From Actinobacillus suis ATCC 33415 (lineage in GTDB: Bacteria > Pseudomonadota > Gammaproteobacteria > Enterobacterales > Pasteurellaceae), in the NCBI RefSeq assembly GCF_000739435.1, contig NZ_CP009159.1, forward strand, positions 1,736,001-1,800,000: a DNA stretch of 64,000 nucleotides, in the 5' to 3' direction. Shown piece by piece: positions 9,982 to 18,876 of this stretch. Position 1 is the first letter of the stretch; every line of letters begins with the position of its first letter. The position numbers were made by a program, and so were the translations under genes. The notes below the pieces were generated by a model. That model did not search any database and had not been told where the DNA came from. It worked only from the letters and a program-made list of their open reading frames with translations.

Positions 9982-11196
9982 ATGAAAAAAGATTTAGTCT
10001 ATCGTAAAAAATATCTAGAAAAAGTTCGTCCATTTATCGGTAAAAGCTTAATTAAAGTCTTCACCGGGCAACGCCGTGTTGGCAAAAGCTACTTACTGTT
10101 TCAGATTATGCAAGAGATCCAAGCTGAGGATAGAAACGCCCACATCATTTATATCAATAAAGAAGATCTCGCTTTTAGCCACATCACAAATGCCGAAACG
10201 CTAAATTCATTTGTTCAGGAACAGAAAAAGTGCGGTCAGAAAAATTATATTTTTATTGATGAAATCCAAGAAATCACAGATTTTGACCAAGCATTACGTT
10301 CACTCCTGCTTGATGACGAACTAGATTTATATTGCACAGGTAGTAATGCTCACTTGCTGTCACGAGATATTGCAGGGGCATTAAGCGGACGGGCGATAGA
10401 AATTAACGTACATCCGCTTTCTTATTTTGAATTTTTAGAATTTATGCAGTTAGAAGACAGCGATAAAGCCATGTCGCTTTTTTTAAAATATGGCGGTTTG
10501 CCTTATTTGAAAGATTTGCCGTTGCAAGACAACATCGTGTTTGAATACTTACGAAACATTTATTCCACCATCGCAATTCGAGATATTGTAAATCGTTATT
10601 CATTACGCAATGTGCAATTTTTGGAACAACTGACGCAATTTTTAGCCAGTAATATCGGTAACTTGTTTTCCGCAAAAAAAATCTCGGACTTCTTAAAATC
10701 ACAAAAAATTACCACTTCCACCACACAGGTGCAAAACTACGCCGAATACCTTGCCAATGCCTTTTTAATCCACAAAGTGCCACGCTATGACATTGAAGGA
10801 AAACGTATTTTTGAGATTGGTGAAAAATACTATTTTGAAGATTTGGGGCTTCGTAATGCGCTGATTGGTTACCGAGTGCAAGACCGAGGAAAGTTACTGG
10901 AAAACACCATTTTCAATCATCTCAAAATCGCAGGCTATGACGTAAAAATCGGCGGATTAAACAGCCAAGAAATTGATTTTGTCGCAGAAAAAAATGGTGA
11001 ACGCATTTACGTACAAGCTACACTCACAATCAACGAAGAAAAAACACTGGAACGAGAATTTGGTAACTTGCTGAAAATCCAAGACAACTATCCGAAATAT
11101 GTGGTTACAATGGATGAATTTGAGGGAAATACGTTTGAGGGGGTACAGTGTTTGAGTTTGAGGAAGTTTTTGAAGGGTGTTTTCGTAAAAAATTAA
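9982..11196 (+). CDS. AAA-family ATPase with DUF4143 C-terminal domain
   Basis: 404 residues, ATG preceded by AAGGGAGAG. Walker A is GQRRVGKS at 29-36 and Walker B is IFIDEIQEI near 90-98; a sensor-like CTGSNAHLL follows. The C-terminal third has the DUF4143 signature, including YYFEDLGLRNAL and QEIDFVAEKNGERIYVQA, which resembles a PD-(D/E)XK nuclease fold (E...D..V...G...Y.Q). The function of this widespread family is not established. It is a paralogue of the gene at 15746. The coiled-coil membrane protein gene 62 bp downstream may be co-transcribed, as no terminator is visible between them. Confidence 0.9.
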   Translation: MKKDLVYRKKYLEKVRPFIGKSLIKVFTGQRRVGKSYLLFQIMQEIQAEDRNAHIIYINKEDLAFSHITNAETLNSFVQEQKKCGQKNYIFIDEIQEITDFDQALRSLLLDDELDLYCTGSNAHLLSRDIAGALSGRAIEINVHPLSYFEFLEFMQLEDSDKAMSLFLKYGGLPYLKDLPLQDNIVFEYLRNIYSTIAIRDIVNRYSLRNVQFLEQLTQFLASNIGNLFSAKKISDFLKSQKITTSTTQVQNYAEYLANAFLIHKVPRYDIEGKRIFEIGEKYYFEDLGLRNALIGYRVQDRGKLLENTIFNHLKIAGYDVKIGGLNSQEIDFVAEKNGERIYVQATLTINEEKTLEREFGNLLKIQDNYPKYVVTMDEFEGNTFEGVQCLSLRKFLKGVFVKN

Positions 11197-11258
11197 AAAG
11201 TGAACACTGCTTATGTATTACTTTTCAATCAGTCTAATTATTAGCTAAGGAATTTAAT

Positions 11259-12866
11259 ATGTCTATTCGCATGACTAAATTTAATCAAGAAATTCTTTCT
11301 TTGTGGGAAGAAATAGAAGAATCGGTGGGTGAAATTAATGCCGCTGGATTATCAACAGAAGATAGAGATGAAATTGCTCGCTTCAAAAAAGTAGTTACTT
11401 ATATTTCTGAGATGTTAAAAGCAGTTGATCCTGATTTTGTTCCTATGTCTGTATTGAATAAAACAAAGACGCCTATCTCAACCATTAAATCTAACTTAAC
11501 TCGTTATTTAAAAACAAATAATATTACTTATATAAAGAGCATTAATGACGATCCTTTAGATACTATACTAAGGGATTTGATGCCTTTTATATTTTATAAA
11601 GGAGAAGCAGCAGCGGCACTACAGAATGCATTAAATCAATACTCAGAAACAATTTTAGAACATGCTCAATCATATTTAGCTAATGCTAAATCTTCAGCTC
11701 AAGAAGCCGAAATCCTATCCCAAGATGTTAGAACAATTGTCAGTGATTTATCTAAAAAACGAGAGCAATTTTCTGAATATAGTGAACAACTCTTTGAAAA
11801 AGATGGAGTGAAATCAAAAATATCTTCATTAGTTAATTATTTTGAAGAGAAAAACTCTCAACTAACAAAATTTCATCAAGAGATTTTTGATCCTAAAGAT
11901 GGTATTAAAGAACAAATTAAGAATTACCTTTCAGATGGAAAATCTCAGAATACAGAATTACATTCGCTAAAATCAAATTCTTCGCATATTTTAGATGAGC
12001 TTAGCGAATTTTATATTCAAATTTTCGGCAAGAAAAATGAAGATGGAGATTTTGAGGGGGGACTAAAAAATGAATTAGAAATAAGAAAAAACGAACTAGA
12101 TGAGTTCAAACGCCAACAACAAGAACGTTATCAAGAACTTAATACTCAAATAGAAAACCTTTTACCTGGCGCAACGTCTGCTGGTTTATCTAGTGCTTAT
12201 CATGAAATGTATGAAAAATTCAATAACGAAGTAAAGGATTATGGAAAATGGTTCTATTGGGCTTTAGGGATTCTTTTTATAGTTATTATTGCAGTAACTT
12301 GTATACATAATAAATCAAATGAGATTAATATACTTAATCAAGTTACTACTTCCTTTACAACTCAAAATAATGAAAGTAATGAGCCCAAAGATAGTTCTGA
12401 AACTAGCAATAAAACAAAAACTGAATTAGCACATAATGAAAGTAAAGTAGATAATAATCAGACTTCTAATGTTAAAGAAGTTTCCTTATCTAATAGAATA
12501 ATGGCAATTTTAGATAGTTTAATTTATAAACTGCCTTTTGTTCTTCCTGCACTTTGGTTAGTTCTATTTGTTTCAAGAAGACGAAATGAAGCACAGCGCT
12601 TAGCGCAGGAGTATGCACATAAAGAAGCATTAGCTAAGTCATACGATAGCTATAAACAGCAAATAGAAAAATTATCTGAAGAAAATAGAAATGAGCTTTT
12701 ACCAAAACTTATGGATAATATGCTAAAAGCTATTGCTCTAAATCCTGCAGAAACTTTAGACAAAAATCATAAAGAACCAACTCCAATTGAAGAAGTTCTT
12801 AAAAAGAAAGAGTTCTGGGATTTTATTGAAAAAGTAAAAAATTTGATGCCGACTAAAAAAGAATAG
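11259..12866 (+). CDS. Unrecognised coiled-coil protein with two membrane segments
   Basis: 535 residues, ATG with TAAGGAA upstream. I do not recognise the family. Residues 1 to about 320 are charged and rich in Gln, Glu, Lys and Ser, with long predicted coiled coils. A membrane helix (WFYWALGILFIVIIAVTCI) lies near 330-350, followed by a polar Asn/Ser/Thr-rich stretch of about 60 residues. A second hydrophobic helix (LPFVLPALWLVLFV) precedes a basic RRR motif and another coiled coil. The base composition is clearly more AT-rich than neighbouring housekeeping genes, suggesting acquired DNA. It lies directly after a DUF4143 ATPase. A role in envelope sensing or phage defence would be speculation. 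Confidence 0.75.
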   Translation: MSIRMTKFNQEILSLWEEIEESVGEINAAGLSTEDRDEIARFKKVVTYISEMLKAVDPDFVPMSVLNKTKTPISTIKSNLTRYLKTNNITYIKSINDDPLDTILRDLMPFIFYKGEAAAALQNALNQYSETILEHAQSYLANAKSSAQEAEILSQDVRTIVSDLSKKREQFSEYSEQLFEKDGVKSKISSLVNYFEEKNSQLTKFHQEIFDPKDGIKEQIKNYLSDGKSQNTELHSLKSNSSHILDELSEFYIQIFGKKNEDGDFEGGLKNELEIRKNELDEFKRQQQERYQELNTQIENLLPGATSAGLSSAYHEMYEKFNNEVKDYGKWFYWALGILFIVIIAVTCIHNKSNEINILNQVTTSFTTQNNESNEPKDSSETSNKTKTELAHNESKVDNNQTSNVKEVSLSNRIMAILDSLIYKLPFVLPALWLVLFVSRRRNEAQRLAQEYAHKEALAKSYDSYKQQIEKLSEENRNELLPKLMDNMLKAIALNPAETLDKNHKEPTPIEEVLKKKEFWDFIEKVKNLMPTKKE

Positions 12867-12871
12867 TGCTA

Positions 12872-12906
12872 AAAATGCCGTCAGAAACCTTATTTCAGGC
12901 GGCATT
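12872..12906 (+). terminator. Probable terminator after the coiled-coil protein
   Basis: AATGCCGTC...GGCGGCATT forms an imperfect hairpin with a T-rich stretch in the loop, immediately downstream of the stop at 12866. Confidence 0.45.
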
Positions 12907-12996
12907 CCTACTTTACAAGCGGTCAAATTCCCCTAAAAACTTGCAAAAATCCAACTGCACTTCAAATCTTATCCATGAAACTCCGCTAATTTTCCC

Positions 12997-13890
12997 CTAC
13001 CAATCCCCCTTCCCTTCAAACTCTTCCACCAAAAAATCCACAAAGCTGCGGACGGTTTGGGGGAGTTGGCGGCGGGAAGGATAGACGGCGTATACTTGAT
13101 AAGTTGGCATTTGCCAATCGGGTAGCACAATTTGTAGTTGATTGTTTTTGAGCTGTTGTTCAATAAAATACTTCGGCAACATTGCGATGCCACCGTCTGC
13201 TAAAGTGAAATTAAGTAATGCGCCTGTGTCGTTGATGGTGAGTTGGCTGGTTAGTTCCAGCACGGTTTCTTGCCCATCTTTGATAAATGTCCACTCTTTT
13301 CGGTTTACATTTGCGTGTGCTAAATAGCGATGATTAGCTAATTCTTGCGGTGAGTGAATGGTGCCGTGCTGAGCTAAATAGGCAGGCGTTGCCACTAATA
13401 AAGAATGGCAAGTGAATAATGGGCGAGCCACAACATTTGGATCGGGATTGTTAGTAAAACGGACGGCAAGATCGATCCCCTCTTCAACTAAATTTACTGT
13501 GTTATCCGCCAAAATCAGTTGAATATTCAGCTTCGGATGTTTGGCTAAAAAAGTGCGAATCGCATTGAGCAAATGGGTGCTACCAAATGCTGCATTCGAG
13601 GCAATTTTCAACGAGCCTCGTAATTCACCTTGTTTAGCTAAAAAATCTTGTTCAATAGCTGAGGTTAATTCCGTCATTTTTTTGCAATATTCGACCGCTT
13701 GTTCGCCTGCATCGGTCAGTGAAACGTGGCGAGTGGTGCGTTGCAAAAGCCGAGCGTTAAACCATTCTTCCATAAGGGCGACTGCACGGGTAACTTTCGG
13801 ACGTGAAAGATCCAATCGTTCTGCCGTTGCAGTAAAACTGCCGGTTTCCGCCACCATTAAAAACACTTGAATTGCGGTAATTCTATCCAT
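12997..13890 (-). CDS. LysR-family transcriptional regulator
   Basis: 297 residues. The N-terminal winged helix-turn-helix (MDRITAIQVFLMVAETGSFT, then AERLDLSRPKVTRAV) is typical of the CrgA/DsdC-like LysR branch, followed by a periplasmic-binding-protein-like effector domain (residues about 90-295). It is divergent from the exported SnoaL-like gene at 14015, with only 124 bp between the start codons. Regulation of that gene is the usual LysR arrangement but is inferred. Effector unknown. Confidence 0.92.
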   Translation of the reverse strand: MDRITAIQVFLMVAETGSFTATAERLDLSRPKVTRAVALMEEWFNARLLQRTTRHVSLTDAGEQAVEYCKKMTELTSAIEQDFLAKQGELRGSLKIASNAAFGSTHLLNAIRTFLAKHPKLNIQLILADNTVNLVEEGIDLAVRFTNNPDPNVVARPLFTCHSLLVATPAYLAQHGTIHSPQELANHRYLAHANVNRKEWTFIKDGQETVLELTSQLTINDTGALLNFTLADGGIAMLPKYFIEQQLKNNQLQIVLPDWQMPTYQVYAVYPSRRQLPQTVRSFVDFLVEEFEGKGDW

Positions 13891-14014
13891 TTTTTACCCT
13901 TTATTGTTTCAATTTTTAAAACAATTATATTCAGAAACCAGTCTTTTTCCCATTTTTTATTTCAATATAATGGCAACAGGTTATTTGAAACTCTTCAAGC
14001 AAAGGAAAATCAAT

Positions 14015-14467
14015 ATGAAAAAATTACTTAAAACTGCAGTAATTTCAACCGCACTTTTAGCCACAACAGCGGCAATGGCACACACCACACCGGAGCAAAA
14101 TAAGAAAAACGCTCTTGAATTTTATGAATTAGTGTTCAACAAACACAAAGTACAAGAAGGCACAGACAAATACATCGGCAAAGAATATTTACAGCACAAC
14201 CCGACCGTAGCGGACGGTGGCAAAGCCTTTGTGGACGCATTTGCGCCGTTCTTAAAAGAACATCCGCAATCTCGTGCTGAAATCAAACGTGTGGTGGCGG
14301 AAGGTGATTTAGTGATGTTGCACGTTCATAGCACCTTAAATCCGCAAGATAAAGGCGAAGCGGTGGTGGATATTTTCCGCTTTGATGAAAACGGCAAAAT
14401 CGTAGAGCACTGGGACGTAATTCAAGCCGTACCAGAAAAAACGGCAAGCGGTCGTTCAATGTTCTAA
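14015..14467 (+). CDS. Exported SnoaL-like (NTF2-fold) protein
   Basis: 150 residues from the ATG at 14015, which has AAAGGAAAA upstream. The frame also runs upstream to 13904, but that part is not needed. A signal peptide (LLKTAVISTALLATTAAMA) is present. The mature part matches the SnoaL-like group (the family once called 'predicted aldol condensation-catalysing', COG4922), with YIGKEYLQHNPTVADG, then VVDIFRFDENGKIVEHWDVI. SnoaL-like folds bind small hydrophobic ligands, and the catalytic role is unproven. It is divergent from a LysR regulator and followed by a terminator. Confidence 0.82.
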   Translation: MKKLLKTAVISTALLATTAAMAHTTPEQNKKNALEFYELVFNKHKVQEGTDKYIGKEYLQHNPTVADGGKAFVDAFAPFLKEHPQSRAEIKRVVAEGDLVMLHVHSTLNPQDKGEAVVDIFRFDENGKIVEHWDVIQAVPEKTASGRSMF

Positions 14468-14486
14468 CACAAATTTCAATTCACAA

Positions 14487-14524
14487 GCGGTCGAAAAACC
14501 AAAAGTTTTGCGACCGTTTTTTAT
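14487..14524 (+). terminator. USS-containing terminator
   Basis: CGGTCG (within an ACAAGCGGT core) pairs with CGACCG at 14511-14516, followed by a run of T. It is just downstream of the SnoaL-like gene. Confidence 0.6.
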
Positions 14525-14618
14525 TGTAAAATATGCAGATAATACGAAAGTGCCTTAGAAACGAACAAAATTCACCGCTTGATGAAATGTTCCGCTTTGA
14601 AAAAGAGATGAAAACACC

Positions 14619-15566
14619 GTGAAAACTGTCGCCCTTATCCTTTACCCAAATTTCAGCTTATTTCATTTTGCCGTGCCGCAAATGGTATTCTCCGCAACAG
14701 GATTGGCAAATGAGCCGTTATTTGACTTGAAAATTGTGGCGGAACAACCTGAAATCTCGCTTTCAGGCGGCTCATTAGTGCAAGCCGACAGCGATTTAAG
14801 TTTGCTTGAAACCGCTGATATTATCATTGTCCCTGCTTGGAATGATTTTGCTGAAATGCCAACAGCGGCATTGCAAACGGCGCTGCAACAAGCCAATGCT
14901 CGTGGCGCAATGCTTGTCGGGTTGTGTTTAGGCGCTTATGTTTTAGCCTATTCGGGTTTATTAGATGGTAAGAAAGCGGCGACGCATTGGGCGGCAGAGA
15001 GCGATTTTAGTCAGCGTTTTCCGCAAGTGCGGTTAGATTTGAATGCGCTTTATGTGCAAGATGGCAATGTGATGACATCGGCAGGCACAGCAGCAGGGCT
15101 GGATTGTTGCTTGGCGATTGTGCGGGAAATTTATGGTGTAAAAACGGCTAATCATTTAGCTCGGCTTTTTGTTACACCACCACACCGAGAAGGTGGTCAG
15201 GCACAATTTATCGAACAGCCCGTTCCACGCAAAACACCTGATGAAAACATCAACGAACTGCTAGACGACATTCGCAAAAATCTGCAAGCGGTCTATTTTA
15301 TTGATGAAATTGCAAATCGCTTGTCAATGAGCCGCAGCACCTTTACTCGTCATTTCCGCAAAGCCACGGGGCAATCCTTCGCCCAATGGTTGATTGACAG
15401 CCGCTTGCAAAAAGCTCGGGATTTACTAGAAAGCACCACTCTATCTATCGAACAAATTGCAGAACAAATCGGCTTCCAAAGTGCGGTTAGTTTCCGCCAA
15501 CATTTCAAACAACGCTTCCACGTCAGCCCAAATGAATGGCGGAAAATTTTTGGGGAGTGGGGGTGA
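14619..15566 (+). CDS. GlxA-family regulator: DJ-1/PfpI domain fused to AraC helix-turn-helix
   Basis: 315 residues with a GTG start. Residues 1-190 form a class I glutamine amidotransferase-like (DJ-1/PfpI) domain with the nucleophile-elbow motif LVGLCLGAYVLA. Residues about 215-315 form the AraC DNA-binding domain (DEIANRLSMSRSTFTRHFRK and IEQIAEQIGFQSAVSFRQHF). Family members sense small molecules through the amidotransferase-like domain. No divergent partner is present; the gene lies between a terminator and the twin hairpins. Target unknown. Confidence 0.92.
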   Translation: MKTVALILYPNFSLFHFAVPQMVFSATGLANEPLFDLKIVAEQPEISLSGGSLVQADSDLSLLETADIIIVPAWNDFAEMPTAALQTALQQANARGAMLVGLCLGAYVLAYSGLLDGKKAATHWAAESDFSQRFPQVRLDLNALYVQDGNVMTSAGTAAGLDCCLAIVREIYGVKTANHLARLFVTPPHREGGQAQFIEQPVPRKTPDENINELLDDIRKNLQAVYFIDEIANRLSMSRSTFTRHFRKATGQSFAQWLIDSRLQKARDLLESTTLSIEQIAEQIGFQSAVSFRQHFKQRFHVSPNEWRKIFGEWG

Positions 15567-15610
15567 AACAGCGTACATATTGCCTAATAAGCGACAAGAA
15601 TTTCTCAACA

Positions 15611-15666
15611 ACAAAACCGTTCATTACTATCGAACACTTTCGTTCATTAGTAATGGACGGTTTTGT
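15611..15666. repeat. Long inverted repeat, copy 1 of a twin-hairpin element
   Basis: ACAAAACCGTTCATTACT pairs with AGTAATGGACGGTTTTGT, giving an 18-bp stem with one mismatch. The loop contains AACACTTTCGTTCA, which recurs in copy 2 at 15686. The element lies between the GlxA-type gene and the DUF4143 ATPase. Confidence 0.8.
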
Positions 15667-15685
15667 GTTTTAGGCATAAAATAGT

Positions 15686-15725
15686 GTTCATTACTATCAA
15701 ACACTTTCGTTCAATAGTAATGAAC
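15686..15725. repeat. Inverted repeat, copy 2 of a twin-hairpin element
   Basis: GTTCATTACT pairs perfectly with AGTAATGAAC around a 20-nt loop nearly identical to that of copy 1. It ends eight bases before the AAGGAGAG ribosome site of the ATPase at 15746, so it lies in that gene's leader or promoter. Confidence 0.8.
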
Positions 15726-15745
15726 AGTTTATAAGGAGAGTGAAA

Positions 15746-16972
15746 ATGCTATTAAAAACAGAAATAGAGCAAACCATTCAAAGTCAAAAAAATCGATTAC
15801 TAGAACAGAAAACTTATCCACGCCAAATGTTGGATAAAATAAAAATATTACCTAATTTTGCTTTGGTTGTTTCGGGTATTCGCCGCAGCGGAAAAAGTAC
15901 GCTGCTAACTCAACTGATTGAAAAACAAAGTGAAGATAGTTATCTGTTTCTTAATTTTGACACACCACAACTATTCAATTTTGAATTTAATGACTTTGCA
16001 TTGTTAGATGAGATTATCACTGAAAATCCACATATCCAAACGCTATATTTTGATGAAATTCAGATTATCGAAGGTTGGGAAGTCTATGTGCGAGGCAAAC
16101 TTGATCAGGGCTATCAAGTTGTTGTTACAGGCTCAAATGCATCATTACTCAGCCATGAACTTGGTACAAAATTGACTGGACGACATATCAGTAAAGAGCT
16201 TTTCCCCTTCTCATTTGTAGAGTTTTGCGAATTTCTTGAAAAAGAAAAAAATGCCGAAGCTGTCTCTGATTTCTTAACTCTGGGTGGATTTCCACAATAC
16301 TTACAATTTAATGAAGATGAAATTTTAAATGCTTTGATTAACGATATTTTGTATCGAGACATTGTAGTACGCTTTGGCATTCGAGATGAACGAGCAATGA
16401 AACGCTTACTTATGTTTTTAGCAGGAAATGTTGGCAATTTAATTACGGCTGGAAAGCTCAAACAAAGTCTTGAAGTTAAAAGCACTGCTACCGTGCAAGA
16501 ATATCTTTCACATTTAGAACAAGCGTATGTTATTAGTTTATTGCCGAAGTTCTCCTACTCCTACAAAACGCAACTTGCCAACCCTCGCAAAGCTTATTTT
16601 ATAGATAATGGTTTACAGCGAGTGATTAGTCCATCTTTCAATCAAGATCTCGGCAGAAAGCTAGAAAATGCGATATTTTGGGAACTCAGACGCCAATTTT
16701 CAGAATTGTATTACTACAATGAAAATAATAAAGAATGTGATTTTGTTGTATGCAAAAATAGCCAGCCTGTACAACTGATTCAAGTCTGCTGGCAACTGAA
16801 TTCAGAAAATATCGCACGTGAACGAGACGGCTTACTCGATGCAATGAATTTCTTTCATTTTGATAAAGGGTTAATTATGACTTTTGACCAAGAAGATAAA
16901 CTCATTGTAGAAAATAAAGTCATTGAGATTTTACCGTTTTGGAAGGTGTTTGGAGGTGATTTATGGCATTAA
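15746..16972 (+). CDS. AAA-family ATPase with DUF4143 C-terminal domain (second copy)
   Basis: 408 residues from the ATG at 15746, spaced correctly from AAGGAGAG; a GTG six bases earlier overlaps that site and is less likely. Walker A is GIRRSGKS at 44-51, Walker B is LYFDEIQII, and the sensor-like VVTGSNASLLSHE follows. The DUF4143 part includes KAYFIDNGLQ and NNKECDFVVCKNSQPVQLIQV, again resembling a nuclease-like fold. It is a diverged paralogue of the protein at 9982. Function is not established. The twin hairpins immediately upstream are a candidate control element. Confidence 0.9.
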   Translation: MLLKTEIEQTIQSQKNRLLEQKTYPRQMLDKIKILPNFALVVSGIRRSGKSTLLTQLIEKQSEDSYLFLNFDTPQLFNFEFNDFALLDEIITENPHIQTLYFDEIQIIEGWEVYVRGKLDQGYQVVVTGSNASLLSHELGTKLTGRHISKELFPFSFVEFCEFLEKEKNAEAVSDFLTLGGFPQYLQFNEDEILNALINDILYRDIVVRFGIRDERAMKRLLMFLAGNVGNLITAGKLKQSLEVKSTATVQEYLSHLEQAYVISLLPKFSYSYKTQLANPRKAYFIDNGLQRVISPSFNQDLGRKLENAIFWELRRQFSELYYYNENNKECDFVVCKNSQPVQLIQVCWQLNSENIARERDGLLDAMNFFHFDKGLIMTFDQEDKLIVENKVIEILPFWKVFGGDLWH

Positions 16973-17115
16973 AATAGTAATATGCATTTGTCAGTTATAT
17001 AGTGACGTTCAAATCGTCCACATCATCTGCCCCAGCGTTTGTAAAATTTTTATCAAATCTAACCATGACTATCAAATATTTCTCGGATCAAAATACATAA
17101 TATAGGAGATAATCT

Positions 17116-18177
17116 ATGCCTAATAATGAAATGAGAATATACACTCCAAATTTTGGTAGTGATAATATTGATTTTTTAATTTCCTATGTAAAATTAAAGG
17201 CGTATTTCAAAGAAGCTATCCAAATAAGTTTGGATAATTGTACTATTCAACGTATGGAACGTTTAACCGAACAAGCTACATTATATAATGTAAAAGATGT
17301 TGGTTTATATCCGTTATATAGATTGCTTAATGAATGCCCTAATATAGCTATAGCTGCATTAGGATTGAATGAAATGCCAAGCTGTTATATCCCTAATGCT
17401 CGAAAAGCATATAATTTATTTTGTAAAAAATTCTGGAAAGGACACCAAGATGATCCATTAGCAACAAATAAAAAAATTATTTAAAATGAAGAAAAATTTA
17501 TCTTTTCAAATCTCAAGTTAGATGAAAAGAAAGCATTAGGTTCTTTTTATTTACCTTATTTACTTATCCAACAAATTTATAAATCAGATCCTGATATATC
17601 AGGAATTAAAAAATTTGAAAAGTATTTATATGGTATTTCCTATTATCTAGATATGATTTCCGGATTTGAAATGGAAATCGCTAAATATGCTTTTTGGGAT
17701 ATAGAAGAAAAAGAAATTCATAATTTACCAGAAGAAATACGTAATCGCAGAAAACGAATTAAGAATAATTTTTGCAAAGAAAAAAACACTTTGGAATCGA
17801 TACAAACATCAGCTATGAATGCAGCAATGGATACATATTGGATTCGATGTATAGGTTTTGGTACAGAGAAAAAAGAAAAATTACCTAATGGATATACTAT
17901 TTCAGAACATTGGCTAGCAACAAATGATGACAAGCTTTATGTTATTGCTAATGACATCAAGCCTATAAAAACACCGCAAGGTTTTGGCTATTTGCTTGAA
18001 ACAGTTAGAGAGCCTGAATTATTAAATTTTTCTTATTGGAATGAAGTTGATAGATTGGCTAACCATTTATTAGAAACGAGAAAATTTCAACAAAACCATT
18101 TTAACTTAAAAATAGAAAATATTGAAAAATCTATTTTGGAAATAGAAACTGAAATAAGAAAATACCTTAATAGTTAA
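17116..18177 (+). pseudogene. Hypothetical gene interrupted by one in-frame TAA
   Basis: An ATG with TAGGAGA upstream opens a frame that is continuous from 17116 to 18177 except for a single TAA at 17482-17484. The halves of about 122 and 230 codons are in the same frame, so a base substitution rather than an indel is the simplest cause. Without the stop the product would be about 353 residues. The codon use is AT-rich throughout. I do not recognise a domain. The C-terminal part ends in a Lys/Glu-rich, probably coiled-coil segment, and a clear terminator follows. Sequencing error or two separate short proteins are the alternatives; a downstream restart at 17653 would have no good ribosome site. 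Confidence 0.7.
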
Positions 18178-18216
18178 AATATGCCATCTGACATACCTTC
18201 TCAGATGGCATATTTT
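18176..18216. terminator. Strong bidirectional terminator
   Basis: AAAATATGCCATCTGA and TCAGATGGCATATTTT form a 16-bp perfect stem between the broken hypothetical gene and the convergent glutathione S-transferase gene. Confidence 0.85.
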
Positions 18217-18232
18217 ACAAGCAATCTATTAA

Positions 18233-18859
18233 TTAAAATCGACTCAACTCCAATTCCCCTGCTGTTTTTTCATTCGCTTTGAGATAAGCAGGGTGGGTTT
18301 CGATTTGTTCGAGGTAACGGGCGATATTTGGATAATCCGCTTTGTTCACATAGTTTAAGCCCCATTGTAGAGGGAAGCTTAATGCAAAATCTGCGCCAGT
18401 AAGTTGTTCGCCGACAATCCATTTTTTGCCTTCTAACGATTTTTCTACGTGATTGAAATATAAACCAACTTGTGCATTAGTGTATTGGGCGAAGTTGCCT
18501 AAATCGCCTTTCTTCGAGACTAACGCTAACAAATTCGCTGAGAACATTGAGGCTGAAATCGCTAACCAGTAAACATAGTTAGAATAAGCATCGGTTTTGT
18601 GTGCTGGGGTGAAGCGGTTTTCAGAATCATAACGATCAAGTAAGTGTTGGATAATCGCATTACCTTCCGCTAACACTAAATCACCGTCTTGTAACACTGG
18701 TGCTTTGCCGAGTGGGTGTTGTGCTTTTAGTTCTGCCGGTGCGAAGCCGGTGCCTTCTAAGCGGTCATAAATTTTTAGTTCGTAGTCCAAACCTAAGGCT
18801 TCAAGTAGCCATACGATACGGTGTGAACAAGATTGTTTTAGATAGTGTAAAGTGATCAT
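18233..18859 (-). CDS. Glutathione S-transferase family protein
   Basis: 208 residues, with AAGGAAAAA before the ATG. The N-terminal thioredoxin-like domain (LHYLKQSCSHRIVWLLEALG, cis-Pro in LGKAPVLQDGD, then LAEGNAIIQHLL) and the C-terminal helical domain with GADFALSFPLQWG fit bacterial GSTs that conjugate or reduce electrophiles with glutathione. It lies 17 bp after a quinone reductase gene, in a run of four minus-strand detoxification genes that are probably partly co-transcribed. Confidence 0.9.
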   Translation of the reverse strand: MITLHYLKQSCSHRIVWLLEALGLDYELKIYDRLEGTGFAPAELKAQHPLGKAPVLQDGDLVLAEGNAIIQHLLDRYDSENRFTPAHKTDAYSNYVYWLAISASMFSANLLALVSKKGDLGNFAQYTNAQVGLYFNHVEKSLEGKKWIVGEQLTGADFALSFPLQWGLNYVNKADYPNIARYLEQIETHPAYLKANEKTAGELELSRF

Positions 18860-18876
18860 ATTTTTTCCTTTTTATA

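Noticed and set aside
13966..13971. TATAAT upstream of the SnoaL-like gene as a promoter
   Set aside because: The -10 box is good, but no acceptable -35 element lies at 16-18 bp spacing; a LysR-activated promoter is possible but not supported enough to list.
9982..18177. A prophage or integrative element carrying the DUF4143 ATPases
   Set aside because: No integrase, transposase, terminal repeats or attachment-like tRNA gene could be found; only base composition hints at transfer.
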